64,000 bases of DNA from Ignavibacteriales bacterium (GTDB lineage Bacteria > Bacteroidota > Ignavibacteria > UBA10030): the NCBI GenBank assembly GCA_026390575.1, contig JAPLFR010000007.1, positions 1-64,000 on the forward strand, read 5' to 3'. Of this stretch, positions 23,900 to 33,430 are shown in pieces. Below the pieces are notes generated by a model. That model had not been told where the DNA came from. It saw nothing but the letters and a program-made list of their open reading frames with translations, and did not search any database. Position 1 is the first letter of the stretch. Every line of letters begins with the position of its first letter. The position numbers and the translations under genes were made by a program.

Positions 23900-24056
23900 T
23901 TGCGAGCCGGACTCTACGACTTTATTTTCGTCCAGCTACGAGCTGGACTCTACACCATTATTTTCGTCCAACTGCGAGTTGAACTCTACACCTTTATTTT
24001 CGTCCAGCTACGAGCTGGACTCTACATCTCCATTTTCGTCCAGCTGCGAGCTGGAC
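23894..24056. repeat. REP array, right of RAYT gene
   Basis: Five 19-bp palindromes at 23894, 23930, 23966, 24002 and 24038, each exactly 36 bp apart. Several are perfect (GTCCAGCT-ACG-AGCTGGAC, GTCCAGCT-GCG-AGCTGGAC). Spacers are TCTACNNCNTTATTTTC-like. The array ends 10 bp before the next gene stop. Confidence 0.92.
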
Positions 24057-24066
24057 TCTACGTACA

Positions 24067-26085
24067 TCAAAATCGAACTTCTATTTGCATGCTCACAACG
24101 CTCTGGCTGTCTCCGCTGATTTCATCGAGACCGGTACCTATTGACTTAATACCTTCCTTGACCGTTTGTGCATACTTTGCAGCTATGTCCATTTTTGAAA
24201 AGAGCTGATATCGCAGAATAAAATACCAGCGCATGCCTCGTCCAAAGAGCGCTGGATTGGAGTACGCTCCCGGAACTTCATCTTCAAACTCATAGATCGA
24301 TGAATCGTATGAATCCGTCCCGAAGACAGAAAGTCGCGCTTGTATTGTCAACGGATGAAATATATTCCACTTCATTGTTTGGGATATCAGCACTCCCTGC
24401 TCTACGCTCTGCATTCCGCCATAGTTTATATTCACCCATTCGACTCTGCTTACTAAACGCAGCGACGGTGATGAAATGAATGCAGTTGTAAGCCGGTAAT
24501 TTTGCTGAACGCGGGAAATTGTCCCCTTTAAAATCCTTCCGTACAAATCGTTTTCATTCATCGCGGACGGCAGGTCCTTCCTTTTGAAGCGGAATGAAAT
24601 TTCAAATTGTTCCGTTACTGAACATTCTGCAAGTGCAAGAAAATCATTGCCGTGCGATGGTGCCGGCAAGAGGTACGTTGGCTGTGGATGTTCAAACTGA
24701 TCGTAATACGTTGATAAGCTCAGCCAGGAAATCGGCTGCGCACGAATTCCGATATACACGCCATTCTCATTTTGCACTTGTCCTGATGACTCGCCAAAAG
24801 CATTTCCGTGAACACTTTGGAATGCCGATGGATAATCCCTGGCTGTAATCGTCAAAGCAAGTTCTGCGGCAGGTTCATAGGTCAAGCCTGCGATGACGGC
24901 ACGTTCGTTTGCGCGATCAAAGGCGCATTCAGAAAATACATCTACATTGCTCCTCGTAAATGAAACATCCATTCCTCGCACCCATAATTCGGAAGCACGT
25001 TCGCCGTTTTTGCCGATGAGCATGATTGGATTCGCAAATCGAGTACGGTAAAAGGAACCTCCAATCTTTAATCCATCTAAAAGATATGTCACTGCGCGGC
25101 ATCCGGTGAGTGTCTCTCGTGATGCGTTACGTTTACGTTGTTCGCTTTCGGTACGGAATAATCCACTTTTGTAGAGAGACGACAGAGAGCCGAGTGAATC
25201 TATTGTCGCATTTAGTGTCTTACTGGAATAGAGAACCTGGAGCTGCACCTTGTCTAATCCAATCGAAGCGCTGATGCCGTGAAAGAAAGAATTCTCGTCG
25301 GATGAAAGGTATGGGTGAATTCCGCCGCCATTCTTCCTTGCCGGTGCAATGACATCGCTTCCCTTCCCAAACGCTGATGAACGCCAAAAGATCAATCCTT
25401 CTGCGGCTTCCATCTGATAATCCCCAATGATGAAATGTGCTGCAAGTGACGGAATGGAAAAGCCGGCGAAATAGGTTGAAAAATTTGTTACGTTTCGTTC
25501 GCCGGGGTCTTTTTTAGTCAACATCCCAACTTCCAGTTCTGAAACCAAGGATGATAAAGGCGATCTTTTCTTACCGATGGAAAGATGAAATCTGTTGAGT
25601 ACCTTTACCGGCGAGCCGGGATATGCGCCGTTGATAAATCCTTGCCGCTCTTCAATTTCTGTTGATGTCCTGCTGAGAAAAGAGGCGCTTATGGTTGGCC
25701 CGTTCTTCATCCTTCCAATTCTCACATACCTGCGAATGAAAGAAAGCAATTCAGGTGATACCCCTTCGACCTCTAAAAGTTCATCGAGAGAAGTAAATCG
25801 TTTATGTTTTCGTCTATCAATAATCCGGGCCGCAAGAAGATTTGACATAGCAGGAATTCGATGCAGTTCTTCTGCTGAAGCTGTGTTGAGGTTAAGCGGA
25901 TCGTCTTCAAGCTGAGCCGCTTCGTCAGCAGCAGGAGAATTTTCATCTGCTTGAATTGTCGTCTCCAGTATTTTTTCCCATTGAATGTCTTCCCAGCTAT
26001 TCGTTGTGTCTGCCCAATACTGCTCTTGCGCGCTGACAAGAGATGCAATGATCGTACTGAATAAGATAAATGTAATAGCACGCAT
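24067..26085 (-). CDS. Helix-hairpin-helix outer-membrane protein
   Basis: 672 residues. Signal peptide MRAITFILFSTIIASLVSAQ. Residues ~63-122 carry tandem helix-hairpin-helix motifs like ComEA (LNLNTASAEELHRIPAMSNL and LDELLEVEGVSPELLSFIRR). The rest (about 125-672) is strand-rich, ending in an aromatic residue (MQIEVRF), as for a large outer-membrane beta-barrel. ComEA-type HhH proteins bind DNA in the periplasm during natural transformation; joined to a barrel, DNA uptake or binding at the outer membrane is an attractive guess. The family is common in Bacteroidota/Chlorobiota as a hypothetical HhH protein. Confidence 0.82.
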   Translation of the reverse strand: MRAITFILFSTIIASLVSAQEQYWADTTNSWEDIQWEKILETTIQADENSPAADEAAQLEDDPLNLNTASAEELHRIPAMSNLLAARIIDRRKHKRFTSLDELLEVEGVSPELLSFIRRYVRIGRMKNGPTISASFLSRTSTEIEERQGFINGAYPGSPVKVLNRFHLSIGKKRSPLSSLVSELEVGMLTKKDPGERNVTNFSTYFAGFSIPSLAAHFIIGDYQMEAAEGLIFWRSSAFGKGSDVIAPARKNGGGIHPYLSSDENSFFHGISASIGLDKVQLQVLYSSKTLNATIDSLGSLSSLYKSGLFRTESEQRKRNASRETLTGCRAVTYLLDGLKIGGSFYRTRFANPIMLIGKNGERASELWVRGMDVSFTRSNVDVFSECAFDRANERAVIAGLTYEPAAELALTITARDYPSAFQSVHGNAFGESSGQVQNENGVYIGIRAQPISWLSLSTYYDQFEHPQPTYLLPAPSHGNDFLALAECSVTEQFEISFRFKRKDLPSAMNENDLYGRILKGTISRVQQNYRLTTAFISSPSLRLVSRVEWVNINYGGMQSVEQGVLISQTMKWNIFHPLTIQARLSVFGTDSYDSSIYEFEDEVPGAYSNPALFGRGMRWYFILRYQLFSKMDIAAKYAQTVKEGIKSIGTGLDEISGDSQSVVSMQIEVRF

Positions 26086-26190
26086 AGTTATTTGATGATG
26101 TGATGCACTGTTTATTCTTTAAAAGGATTATTGTTCTTTAATTAGTTGTCCACTTCCCCTTCCCGACACGTTGTTACATTGTGTCGGGAT

Positions 26191-26388
26191 TGGGGTTGTC
26201 CAAATAGAAAGAAAATGTCACCCCGAACTTGTTTCGGGGTCTAATTCTTACAAAAAACAGATGCTGAAACGAGTTCAGCATGACAATTCCGGACTTTTTA
26301 GACAGCCTCTTAAAAGGTGGTGTACTTTGTTCTATTACATTCCGTATTTATTAGCATAAAAGATGGTTTTGAGTAACAACAGTTATTT
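26191..26388. repeat. About 198-bp interspersed repeat, copy A
   Basis: Aligns nearly end to end with 39797-39995. Contains two inverted repeats: CCCCGAA-CTTG-TTTCGGGG and ATGCTGAA-ACGAG-TTCAGCAT. The 297-bp gap 26086-26382 holds this plus a TCCCGACAC/GTGTCGGGA stem (26161-26189). It overlaps the last codons of the following gene. Confidence 0.85.
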
Positions 26389-27249
26389 ATCAAGTTTGAA
26401 AGAAAGTTCGATCTGATGAGTCCAGCCGAGATCGGGATGGCTGTACCCTGCATATCCAAACTCAAAAAATAAATAACTGACAGCAATTCCCAGCGAATAT
26501 TTGTCCGGATTGTTTGCCGCTCCCGCGCGGAGCGCAAGCGCAGAAAACACAATTTGCTCAACGCCCATTTTTACGCTCGCAGGAAAGCGAATATCTTTTT
26601 CCATTTCAATGGAAACTTGAAAATCATGAAACAAAGACCAGCAAGCTCCAAGCGCGCACACGCGCGGAATCTTCTCGCTAATTTTTCCAAGAGTCGCTTC
26701 TGTTATATTATGTACACTAAAACCAACATCGACGCTTTCCAGCACATGCGCAATGAGTCCTGCATCTATGGAATAATTGCCGTCAGTACCATAGCGAGCA
26801 ATGTCGAGCCGGTGATATTCGAAACTGAGCCCGGCGGAAATATTTCTATCAATTGTTTTAGCAAGCGCCAGTCCAAATTCTGTTTCCGTGTACAAATCGA
26901 AACCGAATTTCCCTGTTGTAAATCCAATCGTAGCAAAGGAAAGCGGCGCCGCCGCGGCAAACGCCGTCGTCTTCAGTTCCGGTAATCCGAATTGTTCTGG
27001 AACGATAAATGCGGAGCATTGAAAAGCAGCGACACGCGTAAGACCTGCCGGATTATAGTTGATTGCCCAGCAATTATCTGACACAGCAGCGAAGGCATTT
27101 GCCATTCCAATCGCCTTCGTACCACGTCCATTATTTTCCATTGCAAAAAGACCCGGATGGTTGATAAACAAGCAAACGATCATGACGCAGCCGAACCTTT
27201 TTACTTGCTGAGGCAGTAGAATTTGGGTATATTTTCTCTGCATAAACAT
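26383..27249 (-). CDS. FadL/PorV-like outer-membrane protein
   Basis: 288 residues. N-terminal signal region (CVMIVCLFINHPGLFA, about 22-35). The mature start NGRGTKAIGMANAFAAVSDN then NYNPAGL is the signature of the UPF0164/PorV-PorQ/FadL superfamily barrels. Shorter than PorV (about 390), so it may be a reduced member. Divergent from the PorD-like gene; their starts are 14 bp apart, so the promoters must overlap the coding starts or lie within. The last codons lie in the interspersed repeat, so the 3' end may have been remodelled by it. Confidence 0.78.
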   Translation of the reverse strand: MFMQRKYTQILLPQQVKRFGCVMIVCLFINHPGLFAMENNGRGTKAIGMANAFAAVSDNCWAINYNPAGLTRVAAFQCSAFIVPEQFGLPELKTTAFAAAAPLSFATIGFTTGKFGFDLYTETEFGLALAKTIDRNISAGLSFEYHRLDIARYGTDGNYSIDAGLIAHVLESVDVGFSVHNITEATLGKISEKIPRVCALGACWSLFHDFQVSIEMEKDIRFPASVKMGVEQIVFSALALRAGAANNPDKYSLGIAVSYLFFEFGYAGYSHPDLGWTHQIELSFKLDK

Positions 27250-27263
27250 GGAATGAGCCCCCT

Positions 27264-28175
27264 ATGAAAAAAATAAAAATCGCAGCCCTGGTTTTCACGC
27301 TCTTGGTAGTTGTGACACCTCTCCTTGTTTCTCAAGAACTCAACTGCACTGTCACCGTCAATATGGAATCTATCCAATCCGCTCAGCGCGGTTATCTGCG
27401 CACATTTGCTCAAGACATCGAGCGATACATGAATAACACGCGCTTTTCCAATGAAGACCTCGATGGAGAAAGAATCCAATGCAGTTTGGATGTTTTCTTT
27501 TCAACGGCGACAAACGACAACCGCTATCAAGCGCAGGTTGCCATATCAAGCCAGCGTCCAATTTATATCGGCAACGATAAATCTGACCGCACATCACTTG
27601 TTATTCGAATTTTGGACAATAATTGGAGCTTCACGTATACTCCTAATCAGCGCATGAATCATGACGAAATGATTTTTGATCCATTTACAGGATTTCTTGA
27701 TTTCTATGCGTATCTCATTATTGGATATGACCTGGAGACGTACGTCCCTATGTCCGGATCTCCCTGTTTTCAGAAGACACTCAATACAGTACAAATGGCA
27801 TCTAACTCAACGGTCGGTAAAGACTGGCAGCAATCTTCTACCAGTTACAGCAAGTTTGGTATTACAGACGAACTCTCCAATGTAAAGTATAATGCTTTCC
27901 GCACCGCATTCAACAATTATCATTTTGACGGCATCGATTTGCTCGGTACAGAACGGCAAAAAGGACTCGATAATATGCTCGCAGCTATCGAGGAAATCAA
28001 CAATGTCCGCATCCGCCAAAATGCTTCCAGCGTTATCGTGAAACAATTTTTTGATGCTAAGTACAGAGAAATAGCTGAAGCATTCCTCGCGTATCCTGAT
28101 CGCGGTGTCTACGAAAAACTATCGACGTACGATCAGGAACATCGTTCTACGTATCAAGAATGGAAGCTGAAATAG
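27264..28175 (+). CDS. PorD-like (DUF4835) T9SS-associated protein
   Basis: 303 residues. Signal peptide ending LLVSQ. ELNCTVTVN near the mature N-terminus, LDVFFSTATNDNRYQAQVAI, the central YAYLIIGYDLETYVPMSGSP and the C-terminal KFFDAKYREIAEAF match the DUF4835 family, annotated as PorD in T9SS-bearing bacteria. Probably a periplasmic accessory of the secretion apparatus that exports the YPNPFNPST-tailed proteins in this window. Length is typical. Converges on the next gene with 10 bp between stops. Confidence 0.75.
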   Translation: MKKIKIAALVFTLLVVVTPLLVSQELNCTVTVNMESIQSAQRGYLRTFAQDIERYMNNTRFSNEDLDGERIQCSLDVFFSTATNDNRYQAQVAISSQRPIYIGNDKSDRTSLVIRILDNNWSFTYTPNQRMNHDEMIFDPFTGFLDFYAYLIIGYDLETYVPMSGSPCFQKTLNTVQMASNSTVGKDWQQSSTSYSKFGITDELSNVKYNAFRTAFNNYHFDGIDLLGTERQKGLDNMLAAIEEINNVRIRQNASSVIVKQFFDAKYREIAEAFLAYPDRGVYEKLSTYDQEHRSTYQEWKLK

Positions 28176-28185
28176 TAGTTCGCCG

Positions 28186-30297
28186 CTATTCCTGCACGAG
28201 CTGTATCGTCTGTATCGAATCGCCTATTTGAAGACGATCAACAACTTCCATCCCTTGTACTACTTTTGCAAAGATCGTGTAGCGTCCATCGAGATGCGGT
28301 GTTGAAATATGCGTGATAAAGAACTGACTCCCTTCCGTATCCTTTCCGGCGCTTGCCATACCGCAGCTTCCTCGTTCATAATTCACGGTTGATATTTCTG
28401 TGCGCATTGTATATCCGGGGCCGCCCCAGCCATCGCCCCGAGGATCACCACCCTGGACTACAAAATCCGGCACAACACGGTGAAAATACAAACCGTTGTA
28501 GAATCCTTTTTTGATCAATTTCACAAAGTTCAGCACCGTGAACGGCGCATGTTCTTTCATCAACTCAAGCGTGAGTTCACCGCGATGCGTGACAATGCGG
28601 ACGCGCTGCTGCGGCTTGATACTTTCCAAAAGGTTCCAGTCTCCTTCAGTGCGATTTGTAATCGTTTGCCGAGGCAATCTGTCTGAATACTCTTTTCCGG
28701 TCAGACGGTGCAACGATGCTGCGGCTTCAGCGGCAATTGCCCGTACTGAATCCAATAATTCCTTTTCTAAAAAAGGAATCGCGCGCTCATTGTTCATATT
28801 GCCGAGTGCTTCAAGTATGGCCTGCTTTGCTTCCGCATCGTCAGAATGAGTAAGATTCCCAAATGCCGAGACAAATTCATCAACAATCTGATCGGCAAAC
28901 CCGGCACGTTTGAAATTCTTGAAAACCATCGTGTCAGCAAAGAGATTAGCAACAACCGTCGTGATTCCCATATCATTTTTTGCCAGTGCGCTTTTTGCAT
29001 CTGTAAAAATATCTTTTGGCAATGTTGAACTTTCCATTGAATCAAGTCCAAGATTCTTAAGAATCATGGGATTGAGCATTGGTTTGATAAAATCCCAAGC
29101 CGCCATTACAACGCGATTCGATTCGTGATGAAGATTATGACACAGGATAGTGAGATGCTGTTTCGTTCTTTGCTGTGCTATTCCCTCCAGCAGTTTTGCC
29201 TTCAGACGCGGAGAAGTTTGACTATCGGCAGCCCACGTGAGAAACGACTCAAGTTCTTTTGGAAAATGTTTTCCCAGTGCAACAAGGGCCTCTCCGCGCA
29301 CAGCTTCATTTTCAGTGGTATCCTTTGCAATACCGCATACTCTTACCCGTAGAGATTCCGCTAAATATGATTGTTCACCAAACGGAGACGGCGAAGCGCT
29401 GAAAGTTTGCAATGCTGTAATTTTAATGTGATCGTTCTTCGCCGAAAGATACTCGGGATATTTTAACAACATTTCATTCGCCGTGGAAAGAGCTACACGC
29501 GCGCGTACAATCTGCACCCACACATGCCAATCATTCAAATTCGCTTCAGTATTTTCAAGCGTATCTAAGATTTCCTGCGCATCTTTCGATTTCGATCTTC
29601 CGAGCAGTGTTGCACCATGCATGCGAATATCTGAATGAGAATTATGAGCCAACGCAATCAGTTCTTCCTTATGTTTCGATATTTCCAGATCGATTAATCC
29701 GTTTGGCGCCGACCTCCAGAGTGCAAAGAGCGCGGCCGAGCACTCTTCCTGCGAGTTTCCGCTCGCATATTCGAAGCACTTCCAAATGGATCGTTCTGTT
29801 CTTATCTGACGGATTGCAAAACGGGCGATGCACATTGCAAACTCTTTTGGCTGAAATTTCATCGGCTCCCGCTCGCTGAAATTAAGTAATGAATCCAGGG
29901 TTTTTAGAGAGCCGCATTTTCCTAACGCCTCCAATATTCTTGCAAGAACAGTTGTATTATTTTCTGAAGACATCACGGAAAGCAGTTCATCAGCTGCTCT
30001 TTCTGTTCTTAGTTGTCCCAATGCAAGTGCTGACGCTGCACGGACATTCTTGTCGCTGTCTTTCAACGACATTGCGAGCGCTTCCACCGTTGAAGAATCC
30101 TGCATGTTTGCAAGCGCAATCGCAGCACAGTATCGGAGGTGAACATTTTGATCTTTTAGGTAGGTGGCAAGTTTCCCTTCACCTAAAAAGCGCTGATCTT
30201 GCAGTTGAAGAATTTCACGTTCTTGCGGTGATAACGGCTGCGCGTGTTGAAGAGAATATACGCCTGCAATAAGAATGATCAATGCTAATTTCTTCAC
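28186..30297 (-). CDS. HEAT-repeat protein fused to cyclophilin-type prolyl isomerase
   Basis: 703 residues. Signal peptide MKKLALIILIAGVYSLQHAQ. HEAT repeats fill about 45-540 (YCAAIALANMQDSSTVEALA, VRAASALALGQL, KQAILEALGNM, and others). The C-terminal ~145 residues are a cyclophilin domain: GFYNGLYFHRVVPDFVVQGG, CGMASAGKDTEGSQFFIT, HLDGRYTIFAKVVQGMEVVD. The catalytic Arg (FHR) and the QFFIT strand are present, so it should be active. Exported; likely a periplasmic folding factor with a protein-binding solenoid. Confidence 0.92.
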   Translation of the reverse strand: MKKLALIILIAGVYSLQHAQPLSPQEREILQLQDQRFLGEGKLATYLKDQNVHLRYCAAIALANMQDSSTVEALAMSLKDSDKNVRAASALALGQLRTERAADELLSVMSSENNTTVLARILEALGKCGSLKTLDSLLNFSEREPMKFQPKEFAMCIARFAIRQIRTERSIWKCFEYASGNSQEECSAALFALWRSAPNGLIDLEISKHKEELIALAHNSHSDIRMHGATLLGRSKSKDAQEILDTLENTEANLNDWHVWVQIVRARVALSTANEMLLKYPEYLSAKNDHIKITALQTFSASPSPFGEQSYLAESLRVRVCGIAKDTTENEAVRGEALVALGKHFPKELESFLTWAADSQTSPRLKAKLLEGIAQQRTKQHLTILCHNLHHESNRVVMAAWDFIKPMLNPMILKNLGLDSMESSTLPKDIFTDAKSALAKNDMGITTVVANLFADTMVFKNFKRAGFADQIVDEFVSAFGNLTHSDDAEAKQAILEALGNMNNERAIPFLEKELLDSVRAIAAEAAASLHRLTGKEYSDRLPRQTITNRTEGDWNLLESIKPQQRVRIVTHRGELTLELMKEHAPFTVLNFVKLIKKGFYNGLYFHRVVPDFVVQGGDPRGDGWGGPGYTMRTEISTVNYERGSCGMASAGKDTEGSQFFITHISTPHLDGRYTIFAKVVQGMEVVDRLQIGDSIQTIQLVQE

Positions 30298-30401
30298 AAC
30301 TTCTTACTCCTTGCTTGTATTGATAATTTACACGCTATCATCTGCAGAACATTGTTTGTTGTTTGAAGTGCAAAATTTACATGATGTAAGTTGATAAATA
30401 G

Positions 30402-30523
30402 CCACGACGTTTACGTCGTGGTAACACCAGAATAATTTTATTGGCTTTAGCCACATTATGAATCTTTTTGGGCTAAAGCCCAGATTTTATTGAGACATCA
30501 ATTCCACGACCTGAAGGTCGTGG
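30402..30523. repeat. Cluster of inverted repeats (intergenic)
   Basis: Three stems lie in the 264-bp gap: CCACGACG-TTTA-CGTCGTGG (30402-30421), GGCTTTAGCC with GGCTAAAGCC (30443-30480), and CCACGACC-TGAA-GGTCGTGG (30504-30523). The outer stems carry the same 5' arm CCACGAC. Layout (stem with TTTA loop, then stem with TGAA loop) recurs at 34545-34605. Probably a REP-like pair. Confidence 0.7.
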
Positions 30524-30561
30524 CAATATTTTAGTTTTCTGTATGGCATCAGTAACAAGTT

Positions 30562-31389
30562 TCATCTTTTTTCTGACTGATGAAGACCAAACAAACGAAC
30601 TGCATTCGCTGTTGTCATGCGAGCTACTTCTTCTTCAGAGATGCTCAGCGCTTCTGCAATCTTCCGCCCGATCAAGACGATATATGCCGGCTCATTTCTT
30701 TTTCCCCGAAACGGAACCGGCGTCATATAAGGAGAATCTGTTTCGAGCAATATGTTACGAATTCCAATCTGCTTCACAACTTCGAGACTCTCTGATTTTT
30801 TAAATGTAACAATACCGGGATAGGAAATACAAAAACCAAGTCCGTGTACATACGCAGCTTGTTCTGCCGTGCCTGAAAAGCAATGAAATACTCCGCGTTT
30901 TGGTTCCTCGCTGTTTTCTTTCCAATGCGGATTCATATGCACGGTTTGTTTCACGAGAGAAAAAACATCTTCCGTTGATTCGCGCATGTGCACAACAACC
31001 GGCAAGTTTCTTCGTACGGCAATTTCCATTTGTTCGGCAAAGTATTTTTGCTGCAGCTCAGGCGGAGAGAAATCATAATGATAATCCAATCCTATCTCAC
31101 CAAGAGCAACTACTTTCGGATGATCGCAGAGTTTTTCAATCTCTCTTAAATCCTGGGAAGCCGCCTTGGATGCCTCGTGCGGATGTATACCAACGCACGC
31201 GAAAATATTCTCGTGCTGATCTGCAAGCAGGACAGCCTCCCGGCTGGATTTCAAATCCGTACCCGGAACAATGATCTTGCGTACGCCAGCATCCTCCGCG
31301 CGCGACAGGACGGCCGCAAGGTCGTTTGCGTAATCGGTAAAGAAAAGATGGGCATGAGAATCAATGTAGTCTGGAACCATAGTTTGCAT
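30562..31389 (-). CDS. tatD: TatD-family metal-dependent DNase
   Basis: 275 residues, typical length. YIDSHAHLFF (HxH), GEIGLDYHYDFSPPELQ with the metal-bridging Glu, VVHMRES, FHCFSGTAEQA and LLETDSPYMTPVPFRGKRNEPAYI are the standard TatD motifs. Cytoplasmic 3'-5' exonuclease of the amidohydrolase superfamily, linked to DNA repair and quality control. Start is either ATG 31389 or ATG 31380; the second has GGATG just upstream and begins closer to the usual N-terminus. Confidence 0.94.
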   Translation of the reverse strand: MQTMVPDYIDSHAHLFFTDYANDLAAVLSRAEDAGVRKIIVPGTDLKSSREAVLLADQHENIFACVGIHPHEASKAASQDLREIEKLCDHPKVVALGEIGLDYHYDFSPPELQQKYFAEQMEIAVRRNLPVVVHMRESTEDVFSLVKQTVHMNPHWKENSEEPKRGVFHCFSGTAEQAAYVHGLGFCISYPGIVTFKKSESLEVVKQIGIRNILLETDSPYMTPVPFRGKRNEPAYIVLIGRKIAEALSISEEEVARMTTANAVRLFGLHQSEKR

Positions 31390-31597
31390 CCGCTGTGCAA
31401 CTCGTTGATAAAATAATACATTTTTCTTTCGATTGTTTCAAGATACTTCGTTATTTCAAAGAGCGGTTAAACATTGGAATTCTTGGCTCTCTTGCGTATA
31501 TTTTAAGTAAGAGAGCTTATGAGTAGATGAGTGATTGGTCCATAGAGTTCATGGTTCAATTGCTTACAGGCTTGACAGTTCGTTTAAATAATTGCAA

Positions 31598-32335
31598 ATG
31601 ACCAGTTACCAGTTACCCGATCGGCGGATATATGAGCAAACGTTTGTGCGTTCGCTTTTTGATTCCATTGCACATCGGTACGATTTTCTTAATCACGCAC
31701 TGAGTTCTGGTATTGATATTATTTGGCGGCAAAGAGCAATCCGGCTGCTTCAACCAATACGACCGAAAAAAATTCTCGATGTAGCCACTGGTACTGCCGA
31801 TCTTGCACTTGAAGCAGTTCGGTTAAATCCTGAACAAATTATCGGCATCGACATTTCACAAAAAATGTTGGAAAGAGGCCGCCATAAAATTCGATTGCGG
31901 AAACTGGAGCACCTTATCACGCTCGAATCCGGTGAAGCCGAACATCTGCACTTCGAGTCCGGTTCATTCGATGTCGTGATGGCTGCATTCGGCGTGAGAA
32001 ATTTTACAGATCTTGAGCTTGGACTGAAAGAGTTTCATCGCGTGTTGCGTCCAGAGGGCTGTGCAATGATTTTAGAATTTTCTAAACCAAAACGTTTTAT
32101 AATAAAGCATATGTTCCACGTGTATTCACAGTATATCCTCCCTCTGCTTGGAGGAATCGTTTCACGCAATCGTTCGGCATATCAATATCTTCCAAGCACA
32201 GTGGCAGAGTTTCCGGATAGCGAAGAGTTTTGTGCTCTCCTGCGTTCTGCGGGATTCACAGCTGTGACATGTTCTCCACAAACTTTTGGCATCGCTTCTA
32301 TCTATATTGCAAAGAAAGAATCATCATCTACATGA
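31598..32335 (+). CDS. menG: Demethylmenaquinone methyltransferase
   Basis: 245 residues. Class I SAM-dependent methyltransferase of the UbiE/MenG family: VRSLFDSIAHRYDFLNHALS at the N-terminus, SAM-binding ILDVATGTADLAL, PEQIIGIDISQKML, AFGVRNFTDLELGLKEFHRV and RPEGCAMILEFSKP. Performs the last step of menaquinone synthesis. ATG at 31598 preferred over the TTG two codons upstream. Its stop overlaps the mqnD start (ATGA), so the two are co-translated. Confidence 0.95.
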   Translation: MTSYQLPDRRIYEQTFVRSLFDSIAHRYDFLNHALSSGIDIIWRQRAIRLLQPIRPKKILDVATGTADLALEAVRLNPEQIIGIDISQKMLERGRHKIRLRKLEHLITLESGEAEHLHFESGSFDVVMAAFGVRNFTDLELGLKEFHRVLRPEGCAMILEFSKPKRFIIKHMFHVYSQYILPLLGGIVSRNRSAYQYLPSTVAEFPDSEEFCALLRSAGFTAVTCSPQTFGIASIYIAKKESSST

Positions 32336-33171
32336 ACCAGAACAGAATTATTCGCGTTGGTCATAGTCCAGATCCAGACGATGCATTTATGTTTTACGGC
32401 TTGTCTTCCGGTAAGGTCAAACTGGATGGCATCGTCATCGAACATATGCTGGAAGATATCCAATCTCTGAACATGCGTGCCATCCAGGGCGAACTTGAAG
32501 TGACCGCCATCTCTGCTCATGCCTATCCATCTGTTGCCGACAAATACTGGATTATGAAAACAGGCGCCAGTATGGGCGAAGGATATGGGCCGGTGCTCAT
32601 CTCAAAGGAATATAATTCTCTGGAAGAACTGAAAGGCAAGAGAGTTGCTACACCCGGTAAACTGACAACTGCATCGCTCATCTTTAAAATATTTTCAGAT
32701 GGAATTGAAAATGTTGATATTCCTTTCGATCAGATTATGGAACGCGTCAATGCTGGTGAATTTGCGGCTGGCGTAATAATCCACGAAGGACAAATTACAT
32801 ATTCACAACAAGGATTTAAGAAGATTATTGATTTCGGTGAATTGTGGAAGTCGCGCTTCGGTGATTTGCCGCTCCCGCTCGGGCTTGATGTCGTACGGAA
32901 AGATCTTGGTGAAGAGCTGGCACGAAAGCTTTCGTTTGGATTGAAGGAAAGCATCCATTACGGCTATACACATCAGGCGGAGGCAATTCCGTACGCATTG
33001 CAATATGGACGCGGTATTGATACCCAGCTTGGTGAACGCTTTGTGAAAATGTACGTCAGCGAACTCACGGTAGATATGGGCGAACGCGGCAGAAAAGCTT
33101 TGGAAACACTGTTCCGGCTTGGCGCAGAGCGCGGCCTTATTTCTCCTGTCGGCATTATTCAACTATTGTAA
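32332..33171 (+). CDS. mqnD: 1,4-dihydroxy-6-naphthoate synthase (futalosine pathway)
   Basis: 279 residues from the ATG at 32332 (an upstream open frame is discarded). VGHSPDPDDAFMFYGL, ELEVTAISAHAYPSVADKYW, GYGPVLIS, GKRVATPGKLTTASLI, GVIIHEGQITYS and LPLPLGLDVVRKDLG are diagnostic for MqnD. It converts cyclic de-hypoxanthine futalosine to 1,4-dihydroxy-6-naphthoate, so menaquinone is made by the futalosine route rather than MenFDHCEB. Overlaps menG by 4 bp. mqnA, mqnB and mqnC are not in the window. Confidence 0.95.
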   Translation: MNQNRIIRVGHSPDPDDAFMFYGLSSGKVKLDGIVIEHMLEDIQSLNMRAIQGELEVTAISAHAYPSVADKYWIMKTGASMGEGYGPVLISKEYNSLEELKGKRVATPGKLTTASLIFKIFSDGIENVDIPFDQIMERVNAGEFAAGVIIHEGQITYSQQGFKKIIDFGELWKSRFGDLPLPLGLDVVRKDLGEELARKLSFGLKESIHYGYTHQAEAIPYALQYGRGIDTQLGERFVKMYVSELTVDMGERGRKALETLFRLGAERGLISPVGIIQLL

Positions 33172-33430
33172 TACGTTCTTATACGATAACTCAGGATGCG
33201 CAAAAAAGAATATATGAACTGGGGGAAATCCCAACAATCAAATATCAATTTCTAAACAAAATAAATAAATCACAAACTACAAATATGAAATAGCATACAG
33301 ATGAATATTTGAAATTGGAATTTGTTTGTAATTTGAATTTTGTTAATTGTTATTTTTGTAATGAAGAAGGTATGTGAAATATTACTGATAATACATATAT
33401 TCTCTTTATCACTTTTAATCCATAATTGAT

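Noticed and set aside
22983-24056. Possible CRISPR array because of regular repeats
   Set aside because: Spacers are only 17 bp and nearly identical to each other, repeats are perfect palindromes, and no cas1/cas2 is present. It is a REP array.
23900-24208. A 102-codon plus-strand frame with 12-residue repeats (FVQLRAGLY..)
   Set aside because: It is the translation of the 36-bp REP array; the period gives apparent peptide repeats. It also runs into the HhH gene on the other strand.
32230-32331. N-terminal extension of MqnD
   Set aside because: The extra 34 codons overlap menG, are unlike the family, and the ATG at 32332 gives the normal N-terminus.
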